Below, in pieces: positions 15,884 to 25,242 of a DNA stretch of 40,878 bases. The notes under the pieces are model-generated. The model was not told the DNA's origin, searched no databases, and worked only from the letters and a program-made list of their open reading frames with translations. The position numbers and the translations under genes are program-made. Each line of letters begins with the position of its first letter. The stretch's first letter is position 1. This DNA comes from Prevotellaceae bacterium UBA2852 (GTDB lineage: Bacteria > Bacteroidota > Bacteroidia > Bacteroidales > Bacteroidaceae). The stretch is from contig DEFM01000035.1 of assembly GCA_002350855.1 (NCBI GenBank), positions 1 to 40,878 of the forward strand. Direction: 5' to 3'.

Positions 15884-16281
15884 GGGGTTGACATGGATTT
15901 GACAGCATGATGGAGTGGTACGTAAGCATGCAGAGCGTTGATGGCCGTCTCTTTAATCCAGGCTCTCGCAGAATTTATCTGGCAACAACACTTATGCTCT
16001 CGCAGCTTAATCGAAGTATAGTAGATTAACTTTATTCCCTTGCCAGGCGAGGGAACGAGACATCGCCCTGAAAGCTATTCGTCCCGAAGCGTTCAGTTCA
16101 GCGGTGCAGGAAAATCGGGAATAGTCTGCTGTGGCTCCGCACAGTTGATGAAATTTTAGGAGATAAGGCGTTAGTGGGTGGTTCAGGTCTTGCTGATGCA
16201 CGAAAACCGAAGTCTGAAATAAGCATGTAGAAAGCGTATGGCTTCCATGTTTGGACGAGGGTTCAATTCCCTCCAGCTCCA
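15884..16281 (+). ncRNA. ssrA: tmRNA
   Basis: The tRNA-like ends pair: GGGGTTG (15884-15890) with CAGCTCC (16274-16280), discriminator A at 16281. The T arm GGGTTCAATTCCC is intact, and GACATGGATTTGACAGC is the usual conserved tmRNA 5' segment. The tag frame is GGC at 15981 to TAA at 16008-16010, encoding GNNTYALAA. Bacteroidales tags have the form GxxxYALAA, so this fits. The 3' CCA is not encoded in full (the sequence after the discriminator is CAC), so CCA must be added after processing. The RNA releases stalled ribosomes and tags the nascent chain for proteolysis. Confidence 0.95.
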
Positions 16282-16292
16282 CACAGGGATTT

Positions 16293-16328
16293 AAGACATC
16301 TTGCACCATGGCAGGATGTCTTTTTTTT
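16293..16328 (+). terminator. ssrA terminator
   Basis: AAGACATCTTGC (16293-16304) pairs with GCAGGATGTCTT (16311-16322), one G-U pair, followed by a T tract to 16328. Confidence 0.9.
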
Positions 16329-16358
16329 GTGCCCAAAATCAAAATCTTAATAAAGTGG

Positions 16359-16390
16359 TTTGCGTATGTGCGCATTTATTGCTAATTTTG
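16359..16390 (+). promoter_or_regulatory. glyA promoter
   Basis: TTTG (16359-16362), 20 bases, TAATTTTG (16383-16390). It lies 58 bases before the glyA start and probably drives the long plus-strand run to 24818. Confidence 0.8.
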
Positions 16391-16447
16391 CACGGAATTA
16401 CGGATTTTGCTTAAAATTTTTTACACAAACATATTTATTTCTTTAAA

Positions 16448-17728
16448 ATGAAAAGAGACGATCAAATCTTCTCGTTGATTGAGAAGGAGCATCAGAGACA
16501 AGTAAAGGGCATGGAGCTCATTGCCAGTGAAAACTACGTAAGCGACCAGGTGATGGAAGCTCAAGGCTCATGCCTCACAAACAAGTACGCAGAGGGTTAT
16601 CCCGGCAAGCGCTACTATGGTGGATGTGAAGTAGTGGACCAGACAGAGCAGATCGCCATTGACCGCATCAAGCAGTTGTTCGGTGCTGAGTATGCCAACG
16701 TACAGCCTCATAGTGGAGCACAGGCAAACGCAGCTGTATTGCTGACTGTCCTTAAGCCAGGCGATTGCTTTATGGGTCTTAACCTCGACCACGGAGGTCA
16801 CCTCTCTCATGGTAGCCATGTGAATACCAGTGGTATCCTTTACCGTCCGGTTGGCTATAACCTCAATCCTGATACTTGCCGCGTGGACTATGATGAGATG
16901 GAACGTCTCGCATTGGAAAACAAACCAAAGCTGATTATTGGTGGTGGTTCTGCATATAGCCGTGATTGGGACTACAAGCGCATGCGCCAGATTGCCGACG
17001 AGGTAGGTGCAATGCTTATGATTGACATGGCTCATCCTGCAGGTCTTATTGCTGCCGGACTCCTCGACAACCCTCTGAAATATGCACACATCGTTACTTC
17101 TACTACTCACAAGACTCTCCGTGGTCCTCGTGGTGGTATCATCCTGCTTGGCAAGGACTTCGACAATCCTTGGGGACTCACTACTCCAAAGGGTGAAATC
17201 AAGAAGATGTCTGCACTCCTCAATTCTGCTGTGTTCCCAGGACAGCAGGGCGGCCCGCTCGAACATGTGATTGCTGCCAAGGCTGTTGCCTTCGGTGAAG
17301 CTCTCCAGCCAGAGTTCGTTGAGTACCAGAAGCAAGTTAAGAAGAACGCTGCTGTTCTCGCTCAGGCTCTCATCGACCGCGGATTCTATATCTGCTCAGG
17401 CGGTACCGACAACCACTCTATGCTTGTTGACCTCCGTCCAAAGTATCCAGACCTCACAGGTAAGGTTGCAGAGAAGGCTCTTGTTGCTGCCGACATTACA
17501 GCAAACAAGAATATGGTTCCGTTCGATACTCGTTCTGCATTCCAGACAAGTGGAATCCGTCTTGGTACTCCTGCCATGACTACTCGTGGCGCTAAGGAAG
17601 ATCTCATGCTGGTTATTGCTGAACTCATCGAAACTGTGCTGAACTCTCCTGAAGACGACCGTGTCATCACATCGGTTCGTGAGAAGGTTAACAGCATCAT
17701 GAATGACTATCCGATTTTTGCTTGGTAA
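16448..17728 (+). CDS. glyA: Serine hydroxymethyltransferase
   Basis: A 426-aa PLP enzyme that converts serine and tetrahydrofolate to glycine and 5,10-methylene-tetrahydrofolate, the main one-carbon source. It opens with [20 protein letters not shown] and [15 protein letters not shown], the substrate and folate signatures. The PLP lysine is K222 in [14 protein letters not shown]. Full length. It has its own promoter and is followed after 13 bases by rlmN. Confidence 0.97.
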   Translation: MKRDDQIFSLIEKEHQRQVKGMELIASENYVSDQVMEAQGSCLTNKYAEGYPGKRYYGGCEVVDQTEQIAIDRIKQLFGAEYANVQPHSGAQANAAVLLTVLKPGDCFMGLNLDHGGHLSHGSHVNTSGILYRPVGYNLNPDTCRVDYDEMERLALENKPKLIIGGGSAYSRDWDYKRMRQIADEVGAMLMIDMAHPAGLIAAGLLDNPLKYAHIVTSTTHKTLRGPRGGIILLGKDFDNPWGLTTPKGEIKKMSALLNSAVFPGQQGGPLEHVIAAKAVAFGEALQPEFVEYQKQVKKNAAVLAQALIDRGFYICSGGTDNHSMLVDLRPKYPDLTGKVAEKALVAADITANKNMVPFDTRSAFQTSGIRLGTPAMTTRGAKEDLMLVIAELIETVLNSPEDDRVITSVREKVNSIMNDYPIFAW

Positions 17729-17741
17729 GAAATTTTCTCCC

Positions 17742-18761
17742 ATGCTTTTAGGTAAGAATATATATGAACTGCAGGACGTGGCTGCCCAGATGGGTATGCC
17801 GCGTTTTGCGGCTAAACAAATAGCAGGTTGGCTCTACCAGAAGCATGTGCGAAGCATAGATGATATGACCAATCTCTCCAAGGATGCACGCGAGAGACTG
17901 AAACTGAACTATAGTGTGGGTGCTGTAGAACCCATTGAAAGTCTGAATAGTGTTGACGGCACGGAGAAACTTCTTTTTCCCACACAGAGTGGTCAGTTTG
18001 TAGAAACCGTCTATATTCCCGATGACGAACGTGCTACACTCTGCGTTTCCACTCAGGTGGGATGCAAGATGAATTGCCTCTTCTGCCATACCGGCAAACA
18101 GGGCTTTCATGGAAATCTCACCGCTACCGATATACTGGCATAGGTGAGTTGGGCTATGCGTGAACGTGGACTTACAAACCTTGTGTTCATGGGGCAAGGC
18201 GAACCATTCGACAATCTCGACGAAGTGATGAAGGCTCTAGAAATCCTCACTTCAAAGGATGGTTACGGATGGAGTCCGCATCGCATCACCGTATCAACTG
18301 TTGGTTTGCGCAAGAATCTGCATCGTTTCCTTGACGAGAGCGAATGCCACCTTGCTGTAAGCCTCCATTCACCCATTCATGAACAGCGCCTCCAGCTGAT
18401 GCCTGCTGAACGACAATTCGCTATTGCGGAAGTGGTGGAATTGCTACGTAAGTACGATTTTGCCCACCAGCGTCGTCTGTCGTTCGAGTACATCGTTTTC
18501 AAAGGCGTGAACGACTCCAAGCTTCATGCAGATGCGCTTCTCAAACTCCTTCGAGGACTTGACTGCCGCATCAACCTCATCCGTTTCCACACCATTCCTA
18601 ATGTGGACCTTGAGGGAACAGACGATGCGTCCATGACTGAATTCCGTGATTACCTCACTAAACATGGACTTTTTACTACAATTCGCGCATCGCGTGGCGA
18701 AGACATCATGGCTGCCTGCGGCCTTCTGTCAACTAAAAGGATGATGGAAGACCCTTCCTAG
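17742..18761 (+). pseudogene. rlmN: 23S rRNA (adenine-C2)-methyltransferase gene with an internal stop
   Basis: Radical-SAM methyltransferase for 23S A2503 and tRNA A37. The frame starts MLLGKNIYELQDVAAQ and carries the iron-sulfur motif CKMNCLFC (Cys108, 112, 115). Codon 134 is TAG (18141-18143). The same frame continues without other damage: VSWAMRERGLTNLVFMGQGE, then the C-terminal GEDIMAACGLLS with the methyl-carrier Cys. One C-to-T change from CAG (Gln, expected in ILxQxxW-type context) explains the stop. The first 133 codons lack most of the SAM domain, so neither half should work alone. It may be a recent mutation or a sequence error; TAG is an ordinary stop elsewhere in the window. 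Confidence 0.88.
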
Positions 18762-18769
18762 CCTCCGTG

Positions 18770-18813
18770 TTCTGCGGTCCTCCCGCAGAAAATAATTAGC
18801 GACATAATTATTT
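18770..18813 (+). other. Two consecutive hairpins between rlmN and the lipoprotein gene
   Basis: TTCTGCGG (18770-18777) pairs with CCGCAGAA (18783-18790). AAATAATTA (18790-18798) pairs with TAATTATTT (18805-18813). The second ends 5 bases before the next ATG. There is no T tract long enough for a convincing terminator; it may be an RNA processing or translation-control structure. Confidence 0.45.
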
Positions 18814-18818
18814 TAATA

Positions 18819-19796
18819 ATGGTAAGTTTGAAAAGATTATTGGGATGCATGGCTCTAGTATTGATGCTCGCATCCTGCTCCATGACTCCAAAGTCGTCGG
18901 GCAACCCTTATGAAGTGATGATTGTGGCAGAAGACTCTTTGTGGAACGGAGATCTCGGCAAAACCATCAAGGAAACTCTAGGTAAGTCCATGCCTATGCT
19001 TCCCCAGGAAGAACCTACGCTCCATATCAGCCGCGTGGCTCCCAACCACTACGACCGCATCACCAATCTTTTCCGCAATATCGTTGTCATAGACATAAAC
19101 AACCATTTCACCCGTGCCAAGATGGAGTATCAACGTGACGTCTTCTCTCGTCCGCAGCTCATTGTCACTCTCCACGGACCATCGAGCGATGTGGTTTCTG
19201 AGTATCTTTGGGATCATTGCGACGAACTCCTGAATTTCATCACAACCGAGGAGATTAACCGTGAGGCACGACGTCTTGAAGACGAGCACAACATCAAGTT
19301 TGATAAGAAGGTCGAGGAAATGTTCGGATGCCACATGCACATACCTGCCGACCTTAAACGCATGAAAATTGGCAAGGATTTCATCTGGGCGACCGACGAC
19401 GGCATCTCTTCCATCTCCAGCATTTGTATCTACAGCTATCCCTATGCTACCGAACGTGTATTCACTGAACCTGCTTTTCTCGCACTTCGTGACACCTTCA
19501 TGGGACGCAACATTCCAGGCGAACTTCCTGGCAGCAAGATGTCCACCAACCATGAATTCATCTCAGTCAAGGATATGACTGTTCAGGGACATTATGTTCA
19601 GGAATGTCGTGGACTTTGGGAAATGACTATAGATGCTATGGGTGGACCATACGTGTCGCACTCACAAGTTGATACAATTAATAATAAAGTAATAGTAGTG
19701 GAAGGATTTGTATATGCTCCCGACAAGATGAAGCGTTCTATGATACGCCGTCTTGAGGCAGCTCTCTATACGCTTCAACTTCCTGCAAAACAATAA
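18819..19796 (+). CDS. DUF4837 family lipoprotein
   Basis: A 325-aa protein with a lipoprotein signal peptide (LMLAS-C, Cys20). The remainder matches the DUF4837 family of Bacteroidota: NPYEVMIVAEDSLWNGDLG near the start, an IVVIDINNHFTRAKM strand, and VQGHYVQECRGLWEM near the end. Function is unknown; it is placed at the outer or inner membrane facing the periplasm. It lies between rlmN and pdxA, 12 bases before the latter. Confidence 0.85.
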   Translation: MVSLKRLLGCMALVLMLASCSMTPKSSGNPYEVMIVAEDSLWNGDLGKTIKETLGKSMPMLPQEEPTLHISRVAPNHYDRITNLFRNIVVIDINNHFTRAKMEYQRDVFSRPQLIVTLHGPSSDVVSEYLWDHCDELLNFITTEEINREARRLEDEHNIKFDKKVEEMFGCHMHIPADLKRMKIGKDFIWATDDGISSISSICIYSYPYATERVFTEPAFLALRDTFMGRNIPGELPGSKMSTNHEFISVKDMTVQGHYVQECRGLWEMTIDAMGGPYVSHSQVDTINNKVIVVEGFVYAPDKMKRSMIRRLEAALYTLQLPAKQ

Positions 19797-19808
19797 ATAT
19801 GTACGTAT

Positions 19809-20900
19809 ATGGGAAATCTGAAAATTGGAATAACTCATGGCGACATCAATGGTGTAGGTTATGAAACTATACTTAAAGCGTTTGCTGAAGAAGAGATGCT
19901 TTCTTGTTGTACGCCAATTATTTATGGTTCGCCAAAAGCTGCTACTTACCATCGCAAGGCAATCGAAAGTAATACCAACTTTACTGTGATTTCTTCGGCA
20001 AAGGATGCCGTTGTAAATCAGTTGAACCTCATCAATCTCTTTGGTGAGGCGGAACTGAAAATCGACTACGGTCAGCCGTCAGAGGAAGCTGGTGCGGCTG
20101 CGTTCAAGTCGCTGGAAGCTGCCATCAACGACTTGTCTAATCACAAGATTGACGCTGTGGTTACCGCACCTATCAACAAGAATACCATTCAGAGCGATAA
20201 GTTCCACTTCGCCGGTCACACCGAGTATATTGAGAACAAGGCTGGTGACGGAAAGAAAGCCTTGATGATTCTTATGAACAAGAACCTCAAGGTGGCATTG
20301 GTGACTACTCACCTGCCAATCGCAAAAGTGGCTGAGAATATCACCAAGGAGAAGATTCTTCAGAAACTGGAGATTCTTGACCTCTCCCTTAAGCGTGATT
20401 TCAAGATTGACAACCCTCGCATTGCTGTCCTTGCACTAAATCCTCATGCCGGCGACGGAGGTCTGCTTGGCCAAGAGGAGCAAACAATTATCACTCCTGC
20501 CGTTGAGGAAGCATTTGAGAAGGGAATCCGTTGTTTCGGACCATATTCAGCTGATGGATTCTTTGGAAGTGGAAATTATCGCCATTTCGATGCAATACTG
20601 GCTATGTACCACGATCAGGGACTTGCTCCATTCAAGGCACTTGCTATGGACGACGGAGTGAACTTCACCGCAGGTCTGCCTGTTGTCCGCACTTCGCCCG
20701 ATCACGGCACAGCCTACGACATTGCCGGCAAGAACCAGGCTTCTGCTTCATCAATGCGTGAAGCCATCTATGCAGCCATCGACATCTGTCGCAATCGTGC
20801 CACCTATGATGCCGCATTCGCCAATCCCCTCAGCAAGCAGTATTACGAAAAGCGCGATGACAGTTATAAACTTAAACTCGACCAGGAAACCGAAGAGTGA
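19809..20900 (+). CDS. pdxA: 4-hydroxythreonine-4-phosphate dehydrogenase
   Basis: A 363-aa metal- and NAD-dependent enzyme of pyridoxal 5'-phosphate synthesis. Seen: the N-terminal KIGITHGDINGVGYET, AVVTAPINKNTIQ, the metal-ligand segments FAGHTEY and AMYHDQGLAPFKAL, and RTSPDHGTAYDIAGK near the C-terminus. Length is typical. The stop TGA overlaps the GTG start of the next gene (GTGA). Confidence 0.95.
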   Translation: MGNLKIGITHGDINGVGYETILKAFAEEEMLSCCTPIIYGSPKAATYHRKAIESNTNFTVISSAKDAVVNQLNLINLFGEAELKIDYGQPSEEAGAAAFKSLEAAINDLSNHKIDAVVTAPINKNTIQSDKFHFAGHTEYIENKAGDGKKALMILMNKNLKVALVTTHLPIAKVAENITKEKILQKLEILDLSLKRDFKIDNPRIAVLALNPHAGDGGLLGQEEQTIITPAVEEAFEKGIRCFGPYSADGFFGSGNYRHFDAILAMYHDQGLAPFKALAMDDGVNFTAGLPVVRTSPDHGTAYDIAGKNQASASSMREAIYAAIDICRNRATYDAAFANPLSKQYYEKRDDSYKLKLDQETEE

Positions 20901-23440
20901 GTTCTAAAACCAGAAACATATTCTTCATTATCGGCATAGCTGCCGTAGTATTGATGATTCTCACCTTCGACGTGAGTCTCGCTCAACTGTGGCAGCAGCT
21001 TTGTAGTGCGGGCTACTGGCTCGTGCCAATCATCGGCATGTGGCTCGTGCTCTATCTCATGAATGCATGGTCGTGGCGCATCATCATCAAGGGAAGCGGA
21101 CCATGCAACGTGTCGTTCTGGCGACTGTTCAAAATAACCGTTTCCGCTTTCGCCCTCAACTATGCCACTCCCGTAGGCCTGCTTGGAGGCGAACCATATA
21201 AGATAATGGAGCTGAAACCCTACATCGGTGTTCAGCGAGCTTCATCGTCCGTCCTGCTCTTTGCCATGATGTTCATCTTCGCCCATTTCTGGTACTGGGT
21301 CACAGCCATAGTCCTGTACCTCATATTCGTTCCGCTCACTCCTGTAATGGGCATTCTTCTCGGCATCATCACACTTTTTGCCATGACCGGCATCTATTTC
21401 TTTGTGAAAGGCTACAAGAACGGGATGGTTCGCAAGCTCTTCCGATTCCTTTCACGCATCCCGGGACTTAAGAAGTGGAGCTTACGCTTCGTGCAGGAGC
21501 ATGAGGAAGACATCATAAAGATAGACACTCAGATTTCCGATCTGCACAAGCAGAACAAGCGCAGCTTCTATTCGTCGTTCATCCTCGAATATATAGGTCG
21601 TCTTCTCCAGTCCTTCGAGATATTCTTCATGTTGCAGATTTTCTCCGGTTCATCATTTATCAACCTACATTCACCATTTATGATTTTTATTTATTCCATC
21701 CTCATTCTTGCATTCACATCGCTGTTTGCAAACATACTCTTCTTCCTCCCCCTGCAACTTGGAGGACGAGAGGGCGGATTTGCGATGTCTGTAGCTAAAC
21801 TGGGAATGACGGCTCAAGTGGCTCTGTCGGTGAGCATCATCTGCAGAGTTCGTGAACTGGTCTGGACAGCCATTGGGCTACTCCTCATTAAGGTTGGAAA
21901 CAAGAAATCGCTGCCCAAGGCTGCCTGCGTGCTTCTCCTTGCACTTGGTACGGCTGCTCCGTCGTTTGCCCAGGATTCAACTGAGGCAGACCATCATTGC
22001 GACATCTTCGGCGGCGTGGACTTCAAAGACAGCCTCACACTCGAGGTATCGGGGACAGCCAGCTCGGGCGACTACGCTCCTCTGTGGCTGTCAAGTGGCA
22101 AATACGGTCTGTCGTCCGTTGAGAGCAACTCAGCCTATGAGCGTGTGGCGTTCGGCGTCGATGCCGATTTCTCTAAAGTCAAGGACCTGAGCATGCGGTT
22201 GGGACTCGATTTCGCTCTGATGCAGAACGGAGTTTCAGACCTAATCGTTCAGCAGGCCTTTCTGGAGGCCCAGTACAAGAAAGTCCGACTCATTATCGGA
22301 GCGAAGGAATATCCCATTAACCTGAGAAACGGAGAACTCACCAGTGGAGGACTTAGCGCAGGCAATAACGCACGTCCCATTCCACAGATTCGTGGCGAAG
22401 TGGATTATTGCAATTTGCCCTGGACCAACAAATGGGTGCAGTGGAAGGCGCGCCTTTCCTATGGACTTACCACCGACGGCAGCTGGCAAAGCAGCGTGGT
22501 CAACTATCCCAACCACTACACATCCAACACTCTATATCACGAGAAAGCACTCAGTCTGCGCTTCGGTAAGAAGGAAGTCTTTCCCCTGACCTACGAGATA
22601 GGCATTCAGATGATGTCCCAATTCGGAGGAACATCCTACAACGTCAAGGGACGAGGCATATCCGACTACACCACAATCCATCATAAGGGCGGACTTGCAG
22701 GATGCTGGGATGCGCTCTTCTGTCGTGGAGGCGACGCTACCGACGGAGTAGACCGCAACACAGCCGGCAACCACCTCGGTAGCTACATCATGGCACTCAA
22801 CTATTATGGAGGCCAGTGGCAGGCAAAAGCCTACTTCGAACGCTACTTCGAGGATCAGTCCATGCTTACCGTTCAATACGGCATCTATGACCACCTCATC
22901 GGACTCGAAGTCCAGTTTCCCAAGAACCGATTTGTTGATACTGCCGTTCTTGAGCATCTCAGCACCACCAACCAGTCGGGTGCAGTCTATCACGATGCCA
23001 CAGCCACCATGCCAGAGAAGATGAACGGACGCGACAGCTACTACAACCACAATCTTTATTCAGGTTGGCAGCACTGGGGTTACGGCATCGGACATCCCTT
23101 CCTCACATCCCCCGTCTATTTCAAGACAGAGGCATGGGACAATACAGGCAAACTCCTTTTCAACAACACCCGTGTCCAGGCATGGCATCTTGCCTTTTCA
23201 GGCACCCCCTTTAGCGAACTCCATTACCGGGTAATGATGTCGTTTACACGCAACTGGGGCGATTACAACCATCCCATTGCCGAGATAGTAAATCAGAACT
23301 ACTTCCTGCTTGAAACAACATACCGTCCCCATTGGGCTAAGCAATGGGCAGGACGACTCTCCCTCGGTCTCGATCATGGCCATCTCTTAGGCAACAGTTT
23401 TGGTGCAGCACTCACCGTCTCAAAAAAATTCAACCTATGA
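20897..23440 (+). CDS. Fusion: flippase-like (LPG-synthase TM) domain plus Wzi-like outer-membrane barrel
   Basis: 847 aa with a GTG start. Residues 1-335 form a polytopic inner-membrane domain of the lysylphosphatidylglycerol-synthase TM/flippase-like family (NYATPVGLLGGEPYKIMEL, PLQLGGREGGFAMSVAKLG). Residues 336-358 look exactly like a signal peptide: KKSLPK, a hydrophobic core, then PSFA before QDS. Residues 359-847 resemble capsule-assembly Wzi-type barrels with many aromatic beta-strands and end with Phe-Asn-Leu. There is no stop and no ATG, GTG or TTG at the junction that would start the second part before its signal peptide core, so the two genes appear fused. Cleavage after Ala358 could separate the parts after export. 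Confidence 0.85.
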   Translation: MSSKTRNIFFIIGIAAVVLMILTFDVSLAQLWQQLCSAGYWLVPIIGMWLVLYLMNAWSWRIIIKGSGPCNVSFWRLFKITVSAFALNYATPVGLLGGEPYKIMELKPYIGVQRASSSVLLFAMMFIFAHFWYWVTAIVLYLIFVPLTPVMGILLGIITLFAMTGIYFFVKGYKNGMVRKLFRFLSRIPGLKKWSLRFVQEHEEDIIKIDTQISDLHKQNKRSFYSSFILEYIGRLLQSFEIFFMLQIFSGSSFINLHSPFMIFIYSILILAFTSLFANILFFLPLQLGGREGGFAMSVAKLGMTAQVALSVSIICRVRELVWTAIGLLLIKVGNKKSLPKAACVLLLALGTAAPSFAQDSTEADHHCDIFGGVDFKDSLTLEVSGTASSGDYAPLWLSSGKYGLSSVESNSAYERVAFGVDADFSKVKDLSMRLGLDFALMQNGVSDLIVQQAFLEAQYKKVRLIIGAKEYPINLRNGELTSGGLSAGNNARPIPQIRGEVDYCNLPWTNKWVQWKARLSYGLTTDGSWQSSVVNYPNHYTSNTLYHEKALSLRFGKKEVFPLTYEIGIQMMSQFGGTSYNVKGRGISDYTTIHHKGGLAGCWDALFCRGGDATDGVDRNTAGNHLGSYIMALNYYGGQWQAKAYFERYFEDQSMLTVQYGIYDHLIGLEVQFPKNRFVDTAVLEHLSTTNQSGAVYHDATATMPEKMNGRDSYYNHNLYSGWQHWGYGIGHPFLTSPVYFKTEAWDNTGKLLFNNTRVQAWHLAFSGTPFSELHYRVMMSFTRNWGDYNHPIAEIVNQNYFLLETTYRPHWAKQWAGRLSLGLDHGHLLGNSFGAALTVSKKFNL

Positions 23441-23886
23441 AATCACATCGCAACATACTCATAATCATTCTGCTGTCGCTGCTCACATTCACAGCTTGTG
23501 ACAAACTGCCCATGAACGGAGTTCTCGATGGTATGTGGCAACTGCTTGAAGTGGAGCACAACAATCAGACAGAAACAGTCAAGGCAAAAGGAATCTATCT
23601 CTCCTTCCAGATGCATACTGTCCAGTTCGATGCAGAAGGCCAGATACATCAGTTCTTCTCTCTTTTCGAGCATTCCGGCCGCACCCTCCGTATATATAAT
23701 ATATGTAAGGAGAGCGAAAACGCCACATCTGCAGACGACAACCAGCTGCTTGACGAATCCGAAATATACCTCGTAGAGAAATGGGGAATCTACCACACCG
23801 ATGAAACCTTCCAGGTCCTTCAGCTTAACTCCGACGGCATGATTCTCCAATCAGAAGACGCTAAACTCAAGTTCAGGAAAATATAA
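23437..23886 (+). CDS. Small lipoprotein, lipocalin-like
   Basis: A 149-aa protein with a lipoprotein signal peptide (LTFTA-C, Cys21). The mature part begins DKLPMNGVLDGMWQLLEVE, the opening of lipocalin-like domains common in Bacteroidota, and is rich in beta-strand. The exact family is uncertain and no ligand can be named. The ATG overlaps the preceding stop (ATGA), so it is translationally coupled to the fusion gene and may assist the barrel. Confidence 0.75.
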   Translation: MKSHRNILIIILLSLLTFTACDKLPMNGVLDGMWQLLEVEHNNQTETVKAKGIYLSFQMHTVQFDAEGQIHQFFSLFEHSGRTLRIYNICKESENATSADDNQLLDESEIYLVEKWGIYHTDETFQVLQLNSDGMILQSEDAKLKFRKI

Positions 23887-23899
23887 CAGACCCACTCCC

Positions 23900-24352
23900 T
23901 TGCATTCCAAACTCATTACAACTGCTTTAGGTGTCGGCTACAGTCCAGTAGCACCAGGTACCATGGGTGCCCTCTTTGCTACAGCCCTGTGGTGGTTAGC
24001 TTCTTCGTATCTTGATTCATTCACTCTGCGCATAGCTACTGCTATCTCTATAGTAGTCATTACCCTCATCTCCATACCTGCCATCCGCCGTGTAGAGAAA
24101 GAGTGGGGAGAAGACCCCTCTCGGGTAGTCATTGATGAAGTCGTGGGCACATGGATCTGTCTGCTTGGAGTACCCGAATCCATGCATTGGGGCTACATCC
24201 TTGCTGCCTTTCTCCTTTTCCGCTTCTTAGACATCGTCAAGCCCCTTGGCATCCGCCGCATGGAAGCAGTCAGAGGCGGGTGGGGAGTAATGCTCGACGA
24301 TATCCTTGCCGGCATCTACGGACTCATAATCCTCCTCCTAATATCCTTATAA
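23900..24352 (+). CDS. pgpA: Phosphatidylglycerophosphatase A
   Basis: A 150-aa membrane enzyme that removes phosphate from phosphatidylglycerophosphate to give phosphatidylglycerol. Seen: the N-terminal ALGVGYSPVAPGTMGAL, the acidic VVIDEVVGTW motif, RFLDIVKPLGIRRME and VMLDDILAGIYG, all diagnostic. Membrane segments flank these. No ATG is available in front of the conserved part; the TTG at 23900 is the most likely start. It lies 13 bases after the lipoprotein gene. Confidence 0.92.
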   Translation: MHSKLITTALGVGYSPVAPGTMGALFATALWWLASSYLDSFTLRIATAISIVVITLISIPAIRRVEKEWGEDPSRVVIDEVVGTWICLLGVPESMHWGYILAAFLLFRFLDIVKPLGIRRMEAVRGGWGVMLDDILAGIYGLIILLLISL

Positions 24353-24398
24353 ACCCTCATCCGGATGGCTTTATAATTTATAATTTTTAATTATTATT

Positions 24399-24818
24399 TT
24401 GAAACTCCAGTTTCTCAAAGCACAGTTTTCAGCAATAGTCGCCACGGCATGCGATTTCCTGCTCACGGCATTTCTCTATCAGGTTCTGGGAATGCCTTTG
24501 GCAGTTAGTACCTTCTTGGGAGCTTTGACAGGAGGAGTAGTCAACTGCGTCATCAATTACCGTTGGACATTCAAGTCACAGGAAACGTCCAAGCGCCGTA
24601 TTGCGCTGCGCTATTCATTAGTGTGGGCTGGAAGCATCCTGCTCAACACACTAGGCAATGTCCTTGTCATATCCATTATTGAAGGATTTGGCTCGGGAGA
24701 GCGTGCGTCTCTACAACTTGTAATGATTGTTAAGACCATCATTGCCATTCTTGTCGCCGTCTTCTGGAACTATACCATGCAAAAACGCTTTGTCTTCAAG
24801 AATTCCTCTTCCAACTAA
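24399..24818 (+). CDS. GtrA-family membrane protein
   Basis: A 139-aa protein with four membrane segments (about 8-28, 35-53, 75-97, 105-127) and the GtrA pattern: AQFSAIVATACDFLLTAFLY, VNCVINYRWTFK, and the C-terminal WNYTMQKRFVFK. GtrA-like proteins are thought to move lipid-linked sugars across the inner membrane. The start is TTG; no ATG fits. It is the last gene of the plus-strand run. Confidence 0.88.
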   Translation: MKLQFLKAQFSAIVATACDFLLTAFLYQVLGMPLAVSTFLGALTGGVVNCVINYRWTFKSQETSKRRIALRYSLVWAGSILLNTLGNVLVISIIEGFGSGERASLQLVMIVKTIIAILVAVFWNYTMQKRFVFKNSSSN

Positions 24819-24970
24819 TGACTTGAATAAATGAAAATCGCTTCGTCTAACCTATGTAACCGAATCCACTAATCTCGCCCAGTAGGGGGATGATTCAGAT
24901 ATTAAGGGCTGGTTGATAAATGATTTTTGATTATTTTTTTATTAGCGAAATTCGGAACTAAATCCTGCGC

Positions 24971-25059
24971 CTGTACACGTGAAAATTTTGTCTCTACACA
25001 TGAAAAATACTTTGTCCGCGGTAAAAAGATTTTTTCAGCGTAGTTGAAAAATTTTTTGT
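24971..25059. repeat. Degenerate tandem repeats of about 22 bp
   Basis: Four units: 24971-24991, 24992-25015, 25016-25037, 25038-25059. Each has a GC-rich head (for example CTGTACACGTG, CTCTACACATG) and a GAAAAAT-rich tail ending TTTGT or TTTCA. Confidence 0.5.
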
Positions 25060-25242
25060 CTGTGCCGACTAGTGTTTCCGTTCTCTTTTCGCAATACAAA
25101 GATACGAAAAATCGAGTGTTAAATTTAACTTTAATAGTTAATTATTTTCACGTTTAACTATCTTTAACAAACGCCAGGTTTCAGAGTCAAACTTGATGTG
25201 GAAGAACCTCCATATTCAGGAATGGATATGAAAAGACAAAAC

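Noticed and set aside
16007..16375. 122-aa open frame on the minus strand
   Set aside because: It is wholly antisense to tmRNA and its terminator; such frames are common false genes over ssrA.
16568..17335. 255-aa minus-strand frame opposite glyA
   Set aside because: Shadow of glyA codon usage, with no recognisable domain.
18141..18143. Stop-codon reassignment or amber read-through as an explanation for rlmN
   Set aside because: TAG ends other intact genes here (for example at 608-610 and 34192-34194), and no suppressor tRNA is seen in the window.
24902..25099. 65-aa minus-strand frame
   Set aside because: It starts at TTG on top of a promoter-like box and reads through degenerate noncoding repeats.
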